Shown: positions 25,339-35,507, numbered from the stretch's first letter. The stretch: 64,000 nt of DNA from DATDIC01 sp963777625 (GCA_963777625.1 CAVZRO010000011.1:1-64000); one strand, 5' to 3'. Translations and numbers: made by a program. The notes: generated by a model from the sequence alone, not told the origin.

Positions 25339-26182
25339 ATGCCGGAGCTTCCGGAAGTGGAAACCGTCATGCGCGGCCTTCGGGCGGCGCTGGAAGGCCG
25401 CACCATCACGCACGCCGCGGTCAATCGCCCGGATATGCGGTGGGCGTTCCCGGAGGCGCTGGTTCAGCGGCTGACCGGCGCCCGGGTGGTCGGCTTCCGT
25501 CGGCGCGGCAAATACATGCTGATGCGACTCGCCGATGGCTGGTCCGTGCTGCTACATCTGGGGATGTCCGGGCGCATCGTGATCAGTCGGGGCGTGCCGA
25601 ACCGTGCGGAACCGCACGAGCATCTGGTGATGGAGACCGACCAGGGCTGGCACGTGGGCTTCGTTGATCCGCGCCGGTTCGGCTCGGTCGACCTGGTGCT
25701 CACCGCCGAGGAAGATCGGCATCGGCTGCTTGCCGGCCTCGGGCCGGAACCACTGAACGGTGACTTCACTCCGGCCATCCTGTCCGCGGCACTGGCGGGC
25801 AAGCGCACGCCGATCAAGGCGGCGCTGCTGGATCAGAGTGTGGTCGCCGGGCTGGGCAACATCTACGTCTGCGAGGCCTTGTTCCGGGCCGCGATCAGCC
25901 CGCGCCGCACTGGCCCGCACGATCCCCGGTCTCCGCGCCGCCCGACTGGTACCGGCGATCCAGGCTACCCTGACGGAAGCGATCGAGGCCGGTGGATCCA
26001 GCTTGCGGGATTACGTACAGCCGAACGGGGAACTCGGCTACTTCCAGCACGCCTGGAAAGTCTACGGGCGCGAAGCCGATCCGTGTGAACGCTGCGAACC
26101 ACTGCTGCGGTCGTGTCCGGGCATCATGCGAATTCAGCAGTCGGGACGCAGCACGTTCTTTTGTCCGCGCGTGCAGAAATAA
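25339..26182 (+). CDS. mutM: Formamidopyrimidine-DNA glycosylase, frameshifted
   Basis: Base-excision-repair glycosylase/AP lyase for 8-oxoguanine. It starts MPELPEVETVMRGLRAALEG, giving the catalytic Pro-Glu at the N-terminus, with the Lys in RRRGKYMLMRLADGW, the DPRRFG motif and AGLGNIYVCEALFRAAISP. At about 25905-25930 the frame changes; it resumes RTIPGLRAARLVPAIQATLT and runs to the zinc-finger tail. There the usual C-x2-C-x16-C-x2-C is altered: CERCEPLLRSC and GRSTFFCPRVQK, with Val in the position of the fourth Cys. One frameshift plus this change may be consensus errors. Divergent from ubiE. Confidence 0.82.
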
Positions 26183-26236
26183 GCCAGCCGGGGACGGCAA
26201 CGCGCATGCCCCTTCACGAAGGCGTGCCGGCAAAAC

Positions 26237-27883
26237 ATGTTTGGGAAAACCGCTTGCCGTCGGATGGCCGGGTGCCCACCCTTCGTGCGTGATGAAAGCG
26301 GTATCGTGGCAGTAGCACGTCGGGAGACCAAATGGCGCGAACTCGCGTCCGCTCGTGACGCGACGACAGCGTCCGGCGGAGTCGCCGCCGGATCTGCCGA
26401 AGATCAGATTTGCCGATTGACCCGTGAGAGAAATGATCTCGCGCGCGCCCTGGAATGGGAGCAGGCGCGCAATCGGCAGCTTGAGACGCAGCTCGCTTCG
26501 TCGAGCGACACACCCGCTGGTCCGTTGCCGGTTGGCCACGAGGAATTGCGCTTCCTGGCCGAGAAGCTGGACCAGCCTGCCGCCGACAATATCCAGCATG
26601 GGCCGGGTTCCGGCAGGAGCGGGGCGCTCGCGCATGCCAATTCCACCCTGGCGCGGCTGAATGCCGAGTTGAGCCGCCGCGTCGAACAGGAGAGTTCGGC
26701 CCGCGTCGCGGTGCAGGCGCAGCTTTTTCAGGCGCAGAAGCTGGAGGCCATCGGGCAACTGACCGGCGGTATCGCGCACGACTTCAATAATCTGCTGACC
26801 GTCGTAACCAGCGGGCTGCAACTGCTCTCACGCACGCGTGACGAGGAACATCGCCGGCGGCTGATCGGGCGTGTCGAGGAAGCGGCGTGGCGTGGTGCCG
26901 ATCTCACCCGCCGGCTGCTGGCGTTTGCGCGTCGTCAACCGCTCAACCCGCAGCCGCTGGACCTGACCCGGCATTTCGAAGGGCTGCGCGAGTTGCTGCG
27001 CCACGGCCTGCGCGATGACATCACGATCGAGACGACGATTGCCGCCGGGCTGTGGCCGGTTCACGCGGACCTGGGAGCGCTGGAGCTCGCCGTGCTCAAT
27101 CTGGCGGTGAACGCGCGCGACGCGATGCCGAAGGGCGGCAGGCTGACGCTAGGTGCGCGCAACGTTCCGGATGCAACCGGAGGCCCTCGCCGTTACGGGC
27201 TTGCCGCGGGCGACTACGTCGAGCTGTTCGTTTCGGATACCGGCACCGGCATGTCCGACGACGTGCTGGCGCGCGTGTTCGAGCCGTTCTTCACCACCAA
27301 GCCGGCCGGCAAAGGCACTGGCCTTGGGCTCGCGCAGGTCTACGGATTCGCGCATCAGTCAGGGGGCACCGCGCGCGTCGAAAGCCGGCAGGGGCAGGGA
27401 ACCACCGTCTCCGTCCTGCTGCCGCGGGCTGTGACCACGTCGCAACCCGCCTCGCCGGATGGGGAGGCTGAACCGTGGATCGCGCAGCCGCAGGAGCATC
27501 TCTCCGTGCTCGTGGTGGAGGATGACGACGAGGTGGCGGCGATGGTGGTCGATATGCTCGATCAGCTCGGGCACCAGCCGCTGCGTGTCTCCACGCTCGC
27601 CGCGGCCGTTGCCGTGCTGTCGGGAGGAGAACACATCGAGCTGATCTTCACCGACGTACTGCTTCCGGGCGGTGGCAGCGGACTGGACCTTGCCCGCGAG
27701 GTGTCGCGTCGGAATCTGAAGATTCCCGTTGTCCTCACCAGCGGCTATGGTGGTGGAATGAGCGGACGGCTGGCGGCGGCGAAACTGCCCTTCCTGCGCA
27801 AACCATACACGCTGGCGATGCTGCGCCAGGTGCTGGAATCAGCCGCGACGTTTCGCAGCCACGAACTTGAAAGTTCCGGGTAA
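26237..27883 (+). CDS. Soluble hybrid sensor histidine kinase/response regulator
   Basis: A 548-residue two-component protein without membrane helices. The N-terminal 165 residues hold a Gln/Glu/Arg-rich probable coiled coil (DQICRLTRERNDLARALEWE). The dimerisation/phosphoacceptor helix carries H181 (QLTGGIAHDFNNLLTVVTSG). The ATPase has the N-box NLAVNARDAM, the G1 box DTGTGM, EPFFTTKPAGKGTGLGL and a G2 box. A receiver domain follows with acidic EDDDE at 428-432, phospho-Asp D473 (LIFTDVLLPG) and K522. The input signal is unknown; no sensory PAS or GAF domain is obvious. Its 3' end faces a second hybrid kinase at 28279-30111, with REP repeats between. The start at 26237 is not certain. Confidence 0.85.
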   Translation: MFGKTACRRMAGCPPFVRDESGIVAVARRETKWRELASARDATTASGGVAAGSAEDQICRLTRERNDLARALEWEQARNRQLETQLASSSDTPAGPLPVGHEELRFLAEKLDQPAADNIQHGPGSGRSGALAHANSTLARLNAELSRRVEQESSARVAVQAQLFQAQKLEAIGQLTGGIAHDFNNLLTVVTSGLQLLSRTRDEEHRRRLIGRVEEAAWRGADLTRRLLAFARRQPLNPQPLDLTRHFEGLRELLRHGLRDDITIETTIAAGLWPVHADLGALELAVLNLAVNARDAMPKGGRLTLGARNVPDATGGPRRYGLAAGDYVELFVSDTGTGMSDDVLARVFEPFFTTKPAGKGTGLGLAQVYGFAHQSGGTARVESRQGQGTTVSVLLPRAVTTSQPASPDGEAEPWIAQPQEHLSVLVVEDDDEVAAMVVDMLDQLGHQPLRVSTLAAAVAVLSGGEHIELIFTDVLLPGGGSGLDLAREVSRRNLKIPVVLTSGYGGGMSGRLAAAKLPFLRKPYTLAMLRQVLESAATFRSHELESSG

Positions 27884-27904
27884 TACCAATTGCTCTGAAG
27901 GCAG

Positions 27905-28260
27905 ACCCATCCCCGTCATCCCCTTCCCCGTCATCCCCCTTCCCCGTCATTCCCGCGAACCCCTCGCCATTCCCGCCTCCCTTCCGTCATTCCCGCGAAG
28001 GCGGGAATCCACCTCTCGCCCGCTGCACACCTGCCTCCATGGGCACGACGAATAGAGCCAACGTGCCTGCCGGTTACCAGCCGTTGGAGAGGGTAACTTT
28101 CCCTCGTCATGCTCGTGCAGGCGGGCAGGACGCGGGCGCATGGACTGTCGCTGGATTCCCGCCTTCGCGGGAATGACGGGGGGCAGGAATGACGAGGGGC
28201 GGGAATGACGAGGGGTTCGCGGGAATGACGAGATTGGGTGAGCCGTGCGCCTGCTGACAT
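27905..28260. repeat. REP cluster between convergent kinase genes
   Basis: This 390-bp intergenic stretch is largely made of REP units: part-units at 27905-27985, a full palindrome at 27986-28011, a degenerate form near 28099-28140, a full inverted copy at 28152-28177, and more half-units to about 28235. No gene is visible. It separates two convergent kinase genes. Confidence 0.8.
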
Positions 28261-28278
28261 GACCTCTGACGCCTTCGG

Positions 28279-30111
28279 TCACGCTCCCGCCGAGCGTCGC
28301 AACACTCTGCCAATGCCCGCCAACAGCTCTTCGCGCGAGAATGGCTTCGCTACGACCTCCACGTCCTCTGGACCATCAGCCGGCAGCGCGTCCGGATAAC
28401 CTGTAACGAACACGATCGGCAGGCCCGGGCGCAAGGCGCGCGCCCGACGCGCCACCTCGGCACCGGACATGCCCGGCAACGCGTAATCCAGCAGCACCGC
28501 GTCGAACGCCGCCCCGGCAATTTCCGCCAGCGCCTCCGTCCCGTTGCTCGCCGGGGAGACCTCGTAGCCGGCCGCCGACAAGGTTGCAACCGTGACTTCC
28601 AGTACATCGGCCTCGTCGTCGAGAACGAGCAGCTTCGTCCCTGCCACGGCGACGGCCGGTTCGGCTCCCGATATCGTCTCGATCGGAACATCCAGCGCCC
28701 GCGGCAACAGCACCTCTACCGTGGTGCCGACGCCCATCCTGCTGTCGATCCGCACGGTGCCGCCGAACTGCTTCGCCACCCCGTAAACCTGGCTCAGCCC
28801 GAGCCCGCTCCCCTTTCCCACCGGCTTGGTCGTAAAGAACGGATCGAACGCCTTTTGCAAAACCTCCGGCGACATCCCGTGGCCTGCATCGGTCACGGTG
28901 AGTCGCACGTACTCGCCGGGCCCCGGATCGTGAGAGTCCAGTGTCGCATTGCTTGCCACGATCTCGACCCGCCCGCCCTCCGGCATCGCGTCCCTCGCAT
29001 TGATCACAAGATTGAGCACCATCTGCTCGAGCTGCGTGGAATCGGCCAGTGCCGGCCACAGATCCTCGGCCAGCACCATGTCCACCTGGACCATGCCCCC
29101 CAGCGTCCGCCGCAGCATCTCGTTCAGCCCGGAGAGCATCGCCGCCACCGCCACCGGTCGTGGTGTCAGGTGCTGTTTGCGGGCAAACGCCAGCAATTGC
29201 CGGGTCAGTTGCGAGCCGCGCCCGGCTGCCCGCACCGCGATGTCCAGCAGGCGGCCCGCCAACTCGCTTTCCAGTTTCGGACGCAACAGTTCCAGGCTGC
29301 CGATCACCGCCGCGAGAAGATTGTTGAAATCATGCGCGATGCCGCCGGTAAGCTGGCCCAGCGCCTCGGTCTTCTGTGCCTGCCTAAGCTGCGCTTCCAC
29401 GCGGCGCGTCTCGGTCAGATCGATCGACCCCAGCAGGATTTTCGCCACCCGCCCGCCACGATCCATCAGCGGCACCAGCGTGGAGTGCCGCACGCGGTCG
29501 CCCGATGGGAATGTCACCGTCCGTTCGTATTCCAGGCTGCGCGCCGTCTCCAGCACCCGGTTGTACAAACCTCGAGCGGCGGCGGCCATTTCGGGGTCGA
29601 ACACCTGTTCGGGGATGCGGCCGATGAATGTCTCGCTAACGAAACCGGAATTGCGGATATGTGCCCAGTTGAGGTCGGCATAGCGGAACGTCGCATCGGC
29701 ATCGACGTCGATCAGCACCAGATCGACCGGTACCGCCTGGAATATCTCGCGGTACAACGCCGCGTCACGTCGATCCCTGGCCGCTGCCAGCAGCGCGGCG
29801 GCCTGGCCCGCCAGCAACTGAAACATCTCCCGCTGGACGCGGCTCAATCCGGCTGATCGTTCCGCATGGTCGAGCACGAACAACACCGCCCGCCCGTCAT
29901 CCGGTGCCGCGACCGGCATGCCGGCATAAAACCGCGCACCATTCGCGCCGCCCGGATCGGCCAGGATCAGCTCATCCGCGTGGTCCAGCGGCAACCCGCC
30001 CGGTTCCCAGCACGAAAGCCCGACCTGAGCGTGCAGCCGCCACCCCGTGCCGTCCTGCGCCGCTATCCCCGCCATCGGCGCCTTGCAGGCGAACGCCGCC
30101 AGTCGAACCAC
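28279..30111 (-). CDS. Hybrid histidine kinase with GAF and PAS domains
   Basis: A 610-residue cytoplasmic hybrid kinase. Residues 1-115 form most of a GAF domain (CKAPMAGIAAQDGTGWRLHA). 120-235 is a PAS domain (LYREIFQAVPVDLVLIDVDA). H260 lies in LTGGIAHDFNNLLAAVIGSL, followed by N-box NLVINARDAM and DAGHGMSPEVLQKAFDPFFT. A receiver domain (490-605) has DDEAD and phospho-Asp D542. The GTG or ATG at 30111 cuts into the GAF fold: in-frame sequence upstream to about 30177 (TESQHSAEERDGIPALAGVV) looks like its missing start, but has no ATG/GTG/TTG. The true start is therefore unclear, or a frameshift lies there. It faces a related kinase. Confidence 0.83.
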   Translation of the reverse strand: MVRLAAFACKAPMAGIAAQDGTGWRLHAQVGLSCWEPGGLPLDHADELILADPGGANGARFYAGMPVAAPDDGRAVLFVLDHAERSAGLSRVQREMFQLLAGQAAALLAAARDRRDAALYREIFQAVPVDLVLIDVDADATFRYADLNWAHIRNSGFVSETFIGRIPEQVFDPEMAAAARGLYNRVLETARSLEYERTVTFPSGDRVRHSTLVPLMDRGGRVAKILLGSIDLTETRRVEAQLRQAQKTEALGQLTGGIAHDFNNLLAAVIGSLELLRPKLESELAGRLLDIAVRAAGRGSQLTRQLLAFARKQHLTPRPVAVAAMLSGLNEMLRRTLGGMVQVDMVLAEDLWPALADSTQLEQMVLNLVINARDAMPEGGRVEIVASNATLDSHDPGPGEYVRLTVTDAGHGMSPEVLQKAFDPFFTTKPVGKGSGLGLSQVYGVAKQFGGTVRIDSRMGVGTTVEVLLPRALDVPIETISGAEPAVAVAGTKLLVLDDEADVLEVTVATLSAAGYEVSPASNGTEALAEIAGAAFDAVLLDYALPGMSGAEVARRARALRPGLPIVFVTGYPDALPADGPEDVEVVAKPFSREELLAGIGRVLRRSAGA

Positions 30112-30481
30112 GCCGGCAAGTGCCGGGATGCCGTCACGTTCCTCGGCGGAATGTTGCGATTCTGTCAGCGTTTCGCCCGGTCAGGAAGCAAGAGGAACGA
30201 CACGATCCCATTCCGCGCACGCGGACGCAACTTCTACGAAGACTCCAGTTCCGTCACGCCGGCGAAATTCCGAGCGTTTGTCTGGATTCCCGCTTTTCGC
30301 GGGAATGACGGGAGGGGCGCGGGAATGACGGTGGATAGTCGGTCTCCCGGGCGCTCGGTACAAGGGCCGCATGTGCAGCCTCTGATATGCACGCGTAACG
30401 ACGTCACGGTCGCCTGGCCGGGTCCGCGGCAAGCCGAGGGCGGCGGTTGACCCAGGACAGCGGCCGGGTCAAACCGCCGGG
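30112..30481. other. Intergenic stretch with kinase 5' extension and REP copy
   Basis: 30112-30177 continues the GAF-type coding frame of the minus-strand kinase upstream of its annotated start. 30283-30309 is a REP palindrome (tggattcccgctttt/cgcgggaatgac), followed by a half-unit to 30330. The remainder to the hydrolase start at 30482 shows no gene or promoter that I can identify. Confidence 0.6.
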
Positions 30482-31340
30482 ATGCAACCAAGCAGCGGAC
30501 CGGTCCGCTACCTGTTGGCCGGCGCGTTCCATTCGCTGGCCTACGTCGCCTGGGGTGATCCGGCGGCGGACGTCGTGGTGTGCGTGCACGGGCTGACCCG
30601 GAACGGGCGCGATTTCGATCCGCTGGCCGAGGCGCTGGCAAACCGGTTTCACGTGATCTGCCCGGACCTGCCGGGGCGCGGGGCGTCGGACTGGCTGCCT
30701 AATCCCGCGTTGTACCAGCCGGCCAGCTATGTCGTCGCGCTGTCGCATTTGCTGGCGGCGATTGGCCGGCCGGTGGCCTGGGTGGGAACCTCGCTCGGCG
30801 GCATTTGCGGGATGCTGGTCGCCGCGGCGGCGGGGCAACCGATCACCCGCATGGTGCTGAACGATATCGGGCCGTTCATTCCGGCGGCCTCGCTGCGGCG
30901 CATCCGCGACTATCTGCCGGGACCGGAGCCGAGCAGGTTCGCGGACCTGGCTGCAATCGAGCAATATCTGCGGCACGTCCACGCGCCGTTCGGGGCTTTG
31001 AGCGACGCGCAATGGGGGTTTCTCGCCCGCATCTCCGCGCGGGCCGTGCCAGGGGAGGGGATTCACTTTGCATTACGATCCGCAAATCGCCGAGCCAGTG
31101 CGCGCGGCGGAGCCGGAGGATATCGATCTGTGGCAGGTGTGGGAGCGGATCAGCGTTCCCGTGCTGGTGGTGCGCGGTGCGGAGTCGGACCTGTTGTTGC
31201 CGGAGACCGTGGCGCGGATGGCCCAGGCGGGTGCCCAGGCGGGTGCGCAGACATTCGTGGTTCCAGGCACCGGTCACGCGCCGGCCTTGATGGAGCGCGA
31301 GCAGATTGCAGCGGTGCGCGCCTTTCTGGAGGCGGCGTAG
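30482..31340 (+). CDS. Alpha/beta-hydrolase, frameshifted
   Basis: An alpha/beta-hydrolase of about 285 residues. ATG 30482 opens MQPSSGPVRYLLAGAFHSLA. Conserved strand and elbow segments follow: VVVCVHGLTRNGRDFDPLAE, PDLPGRGASDWL, the nucleophile elbow WVGTSLGGICGMLV (Ser) and VLNDIGPFIP. At about 31060-31070 the frame changes, then HYDPQIAEPVRAAEPEDIDL, VPVLVVRGAESDLLLPETVA (acid region) and PGTGHAPALMERE with the catalytic His. It resembles the intact hydrolase at 47637. The substrate is unknown. One indel restores the frame, so consensus error is possible. The next gene starts 2 bp after the stop. Confidence 0.78.
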
Positions 31341-31342
31341 CC

Positions 31343-32254
31343 ATGCGCGCGCCACGGCCGCAGGCGATGCACCTGTCGTTCGAGCCCGGTCCGTTCCGCA
31401 TGGCCATGGGGTTGTTCGCCTGTCCGCCCGCCGAATGGATCGAATTGGACGAGCATTACACCACCGAGATGGCGTTGCGACGGGAGCTGCTGCGGACGCG
31501 CCATGAGGAGGTGGCCGCCGTGGTGTCGGGATCGGAGGCGGCGCGACGGGAGACCTGGGACGTGCTGACCGCGCATCTGGCCGGGCAGTGGCCGGACTGG
31601 TTCGCGTCGGATGGCCGCACATTCACCAACCATCTGACGGGCGAACGGTGGGATCTGGCCGATCCGGGGCTCGACCCGCTGGAGGCGGCGGCGCTGCTGG
31701 TGCAGGAGGATTTGTGCCTGATCCGGCCGAGCGAGGATGGGCCGGAGCTGATTGCGGCCGTGCTGTGCTTTCCGACCCGGTGGCGGCTGCTGGACAAGAT
31801 CGGGCACAAGCTGACGGCGGTGCACGGGCCGGTGCCGTTCTACAAGGAGCGCCTGGCGCGGCCGGTCGATCGCTTCATGAACGCGGTGAAGCCGGGACAT
31901 ATCGCCGTCCGGCTGAACTGGTCGGTGCTGGACGATCCGGCGCTGTTTCAGCCCGGGGGAAGGTTTCGGACCGACGGACATGCGCACGTCACCGCCGCGA
32001 ATGCCGGCGATGCGCTGTTCGTGCGGGTGGAGCGGCAGACGCTAAGCCGATTGCCGGCAAGCGGAACCGTGCTGTTCACCATCCACGTGCATGTCTATCC
32101 GCTGGCGCGCGTTGCCGCGCAGCCGGGGATTGCCGGGCGGCTGGCCGAAGCCGTGCGCGCGCTGCCACCCGAGACGATGCGCTACAAAAGTTTGGCGCGG
32201 TTCCAGGAGCCGCTGCTGGCGTATCTCGGGTCGATGGCCTCCGTGCCCGCCTGA
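31343..32254 (+). CDS. DUF3445 / heme-dependent oxidative N-demethylase-like protein
   Basis: A 303-residue protein of the DUF3445 family, whose studied members include the heme-binding subunit of oxidative N-demethylases. Supporting segments are LSFEPGPFRMAMGLFACPPA, EWIELDEHYTTEMALRRELL, LVQEDLCLIRPSEDG, CFPTRWRLLDKIGHKLTAVH and GPVPFYKERLARPVDRFMNA. A His in the GHKL context is a possible heme ligand. Start ATG 31343 lies just after the hydrolase stop. There is no signal peptide. The partner subunits known in complete N-demethylases are not next to it, so its own substrate remains open. Confidence 0.75.
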   Translation: MRAPRPQAMHLSFEPGPFRMAMGLFACPPAEWIELDEHYTTEMALRRELLRTRHEEVAAVVSGSEAARRETWDVLTAHLAGQWPDWFASDGRTFTNHLTGERWDLADPGLDPLEAAALLVQEDLCLIRPSEDGPELIAAVLCFPTRWRLLDKIGHKLTAVHGPVPFYKERLARPVDRFMNAVKPGHIAVRLNWSVLDDPALFQPGGRFRTDGHAHVTAANAGDALFVRVERQTLSRLPASGTVLFTIHVHVYPLARVAAQPGIAGRLAEAVRALPPETMRYKSLARFQEPLLAYLGSMASVPA

Positions 32255-32270
32255 CAAGGCGCAGTGGCGC

Positions 32271-32702
32271 ATGCCTCGGACAAGTTGCGGCGTGATCGTC
32301 ACCGACGGCGAACGCGTATTGCTGGGGCATGCAACACGCTCCCCACGATGGGACATCCCGAAGGGCCTGGCCGAGCCAGGGGAGGAGCCGCGGGCAGCCG
32401 CGGCGCGCGAGCTGGCGGAAGAGACCGGGCTGGTGGTCGCGGCGGAGGCGCTGATCCCGTGCGGGCAGCACCGTTATCTTCCCGGCAAGGACCTGGTGCT
32501 GTTCGTCTGGCGCCCCGCCGAGCTGCCGGAGGTCGGCGGGCTGCGATGCACGTCCATGTTTACCGCCGCCAATGGCGCGGTGTTGCCGGAGTTCGACCGG
32601 TTCGGGCTGTTCGCGTGGCCGGACGCACTGACGCGGGTGGGGCGGAACATGGCCGGAATTTTGCGCGGGCTCCACGTTGACCGCCTTGAAGAAGAACGGT
32701 AG
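32271..32702 (+). CDS. Nudix hydrolase
   Basis: A 143-residue Nudix pyrophosphohydrolase for an NDP-X substrate. ATG 32271 (MPRTSCGVIVTDGERVLLGH). The Nudix box GLAEPGEEPRAAAARELAEE followed by TGL satisfies GX5EX7REUXEEXGU. The C-terminal half (LFVWRPAELPEVGGLRCTSM) fits the family with moderate length. It lies 16 bp after the DUF3445 gene and 56 bp before sdhC. The exact substrate cannot be read from sequence. Confidence 0.88.
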   Translation: MPRTSCGVIVTDGERVLLGHATRSPRWDIPKGLAEPGEEPRAAAARELAEETGLVVAAEALIPCGQHRYLPGKDLVLFVWRPAELPEVGGLRCTSMFTAANGAVLPEFDRFGLFAWPDALTRVGRNMAGILRGLHVDRLEEER

Positions 32703-32758
32703 AAAACGCAATTGATCGATATCGAACGATTTTCGAGGGCTCGGGAGATGGGGGTCTC

Positions 32759-33190
32759 GTGAAAGACGTCCGCGATGCGCTGATGGCGGCGCGCACCTCC
32801 GATGGAAAGCTGGTTCGCCGGCCGCTGTCGCCGCATTTGCAGGTTTACCGGTGGCCGGTCAGCATGGTGCTGTCGATCACCCATCGGGTGACCGGCGTGG
32901 GGCTAGGGATCGGCACCCTGCTGCTGACCTGGTGGCTGGTCGCGGCCGCCACGTCGGATGTGGCGTTTGCGGGGGTGCAAAGCTTCCTGGCGTCGTGGAT
33001 CGGCGTGCTGGTGCTGTGCGCCTGGACGGCGGCGCTGATCTTCCATCTGTTTACCGGCATCCGTCACCTGTTCTTCGACGCGGGACTGGGTTTCGAGCCG
33101 ACCGTCTATCGCATCAGCGGGTGGGGCGTGGTGGCGGCGACCGGTGTGCTGACGGTGATCGTGCTGATCATCGGATTTGCGGTGTGGTGA
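32759..33190 (+). CDS. sdhC: Succinate dehydrogenase cytochrome b556 subunit
   Basis: Membrane anchor of complex II. The signature RRPLSPHLQVYRWPVSMVLS, with ITHRVTG for quinone binding, is followed by three hydrophobic helices. The heme-ligand His lies in HLFTGIRHLFFDAG. The GTG start at 32759 gives 143 residues; an ATG at 32780 is an alternative. The stop overlaps the sdhD start, and the order sdhC-D-A-B is standard. Intact. Confidence 0.92.
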   Translation: MKDVRDALMAARTSDGKLVRRPLSPHLQVYRWPVSMVLSITHRVTGVGLGIGTLLLTWWLVAAATSDVAFAGVQSFLASWIGVLVLCAWTAALIFHLFTGIRHLFFDAGLGFEPTVYRISGWGVVAATGVLTVIVLIIGFAVW

Positions 33191-33598
33191 TGGCCCAATC
33201 AGATTCAGATAAAGTGCGGGTGGATATCCTTCGGTCCGAGCTTGGGCGCGCGCGGGGCCTGGGCGCGGCGCGTGCCGGCTCCGGCCATTGGTGGCGGCAG
33301 CGGCTGACGGCGCTGGCGCTGGTGCCGCTGACCTTGTGGTTCATCTGCGCGGCAATCCGGCTGGAGGGCGCGGGCCGCGCCGATGTGGTCGCATGGCTGC
33401 ACTCGCCGGTACCGCTGGTGCTGATGCTGTGCCTGATCGTCGCCAGCGTTCTGGCACCTGGAACTCGGGCTGCGGGTGGTGATCGAGGACTACGTGCATC
33501 GCGACCCGACGCGCCTGGTGCTGCTGCTGGGCCAGCGGGCGCTGTGCATCGTGCTGGCGGTGTTCTGCATCATTGCCGCGCTGGAACTCGGGCTTTGA
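33190..33598 (+). CDS. sdhD: Succinate dehydrogenase hydrophobic anchor subunit, frameshifted
   Basis: The second membrane anchor of complex II. It starts at ATG 33190 within the sdhC stop: HWWRQRLTALALVPLTLWFI carries the first helix. A frame change at about 33448-33453 (agcgttctggcac) precedes FWHLELGLRVVIEDYVHRDP, the conserved heme-proximal His and EDYVH motif, and a third helix ending IIAALELGL. Around 135 residues when corrected. The frameshift in a conserved respiratory gene suggests a sequence error. Confidence 0.85.
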
Positions 33599-33613
33599 AG
33601 GAGTGATCGGACC

Positions 33614-35426
33614 ATGAACGCGATCACCATGCCGTCGCAGCGGGCGTACAACTTCGTCGATCATACCTATGAGGTGGTGGTCGTCGGCGCCGGCGGATCG
33701 GGGCTGCGCGCCACCCTGGGCATGGGTGCGGCCGGCCTGAAGACGGCCTGCATCAGCAAGGTATTTCCGACCCGCAGCCACACCGTGGCGGCGCAAGGCG
33801 GGATTGGCGCCGCGCTGGGGAACATGGGCGAGGATGACTGGCGCTGGCACATGTACGACACCGTGAAGGGGTCGGACTGGCTCGGTGACCAGGACGCCAT
33901 CGAGTATATGTGCCGCGAGGCGATTCCGGCGGTCTACGAGCTGGAGCATTTCGGCGTGCCGTTCAGCCGCACGGAAGAAGGCAAGATCTACCAGCGCCCG
34001 TTCGGCGGCCACATGAAGGACTACGGCAAAGAGCCGGCGATGCGTGCCTGCGCCGCCGCCGACCGCACCGGGCACGCCATCCTGCACACGCTGTATCAGC
34101 AGAGCCTGAAACACGAGGTTGAGTTCTTCAACGAGTATTTCGCGCTCGATCTGATCATGGATGAAGACGGCGCCTGTCGTGGCGTGACTGCGTGGTGCCT
34201 GGAAGATGGGTCGATCCACCGGTTCCGCGCGCAGATGGTGGTGATGGCGACCGGGGGGTACGGGCGCGCCTATCTGTCCTGCACCTCGGCGCATACCTGC
34301 ACGGGCGACGGCAACGGGATGGCGCTGCGGGCAGGACTGCCGTGCCAGGATATGGAGTTCGTGCAGTTCCATCCGACGGGGATTTTCCCGGCCGGGTGCC
34401 TGATCACGGAAGGGGCGCGGGGCGAAGGCGGCTACCTGACCAATTCTGAAGGCGAACGGTTCATGGAGCGGTACGCGCCGACCGCGAAGGATCTGGCGTC
34501 GCGCGACGTGGTGTCGCGCTCGATGACCATCGAGATCAACGAGGGGCGCGGGTGCGGTCCGCACAAGGACTATATCATGCTGCACCTGGAGCATCTCGGC
34601 GCCGAGCTGCTGCATGAGCGGCTGCCGGGGATTTCCGACACCGCACGGGTGTTTGCCGGGGTGGACGTGACGAAGGACCCGATCCCGGTGCTGCCCACGG
34701 TGCACTACAACATGGGTGGTATCCCGACGAACTATCATGGCGAAGTGCTGCGGCCGACGCCGGCCGATCCGGATGCGGTGGCGCCGGGGCTGATGGCGGT
34801 GGGCGAATGTGCGTGCGTTTCCGTGCATGGCGCCAATCGGCTGGGGACCAATTCGCTGCTGGACCTGGTGGTGTTCGGGCGGGCGGCGGCGCATCGGGCG
34901 GCGGAGATCGTGCGGCCGGGCGTCGGTCAGGCTCCGCTGCCGCCCCGGGCCGGAGAGGCGTCACTGGAGCGGTTCGACCGTGCGCGGCATGCGTCCGGTG
35001 GGAACTCGGGTGGCCGAGCTGCGGTTGAGCATGCAGCGGAATATGCAGGGGCACGCGGCGGTGTTTCGCAACAGCAAGATGCTGCGCGAGGGCGTGGAGA
35101 AGATGCGGCAAGTGTGGCACGGGATGGCCGACATGTCGGTGTCTGACCGCAGCCTGATCTGGAACAGCGACCTGATGGAGGCGCTGGAGCTGCAGAACCT
35201 GATGGGCAACGCGATGACCACGATTGCGGGGGCCGAGGCGCGGACGGAGAGCCGCGGCGCGCACGCGCATGACGATTATCCGGAGCGGGATGACGAGCAC
35301 TGGATGAAGCACACTCTGGCGTGGTGCGATGATAAGGGACAGGTGCGGCTGGATTACCGGCCGGTGAGCATGCGGACGCTGACGAACGAGGTGTCGGTGT
35401 TTCCGCCGAAGAAGCGGGTGTATTAG
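33614..35426 (+). CDS. sdhA: Succinate dehydrogenase flavoprotein subunit, frameshifted near 3' end
   Basis: Catalytic subunit oxidising succinate to fumarate. The FAD Rossmann motif YEVVVVGAGGSGLRATLGMG, covalent-FAD region FPTRSHTVAAQGGIGAALGN, active-site HPTG (DMEFVQFHPTGIFPAGCLIT), REGRGCGP-type segment and GECACVSVHGANRLGTNSLL are all present. At about 34990-35010 the frame shifts, then GTRVAELRLSMQRNMQGHAA and RSLIWNSDLMEALELQNLM follow to FPPKKRVY. Corrected length about 603 residues, normal for the family. Part of sdhCDAB. Confidence 0.9.
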
Positions 35427-35507
35427 CGGTGCCGACGGTGGTTTCGAGCGGGCACTTGATTCCGGCGTGACGAGTGGACACGGGCGCGCGCGTAAAAAGG
35501 AAAGATA

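Noticed and set aside
33341..34894. A 517-codon minus-strand frame opposite sdhA
   Set aside because: Shadow of sdhA, whose motifs are unambiguous on the plus strand.
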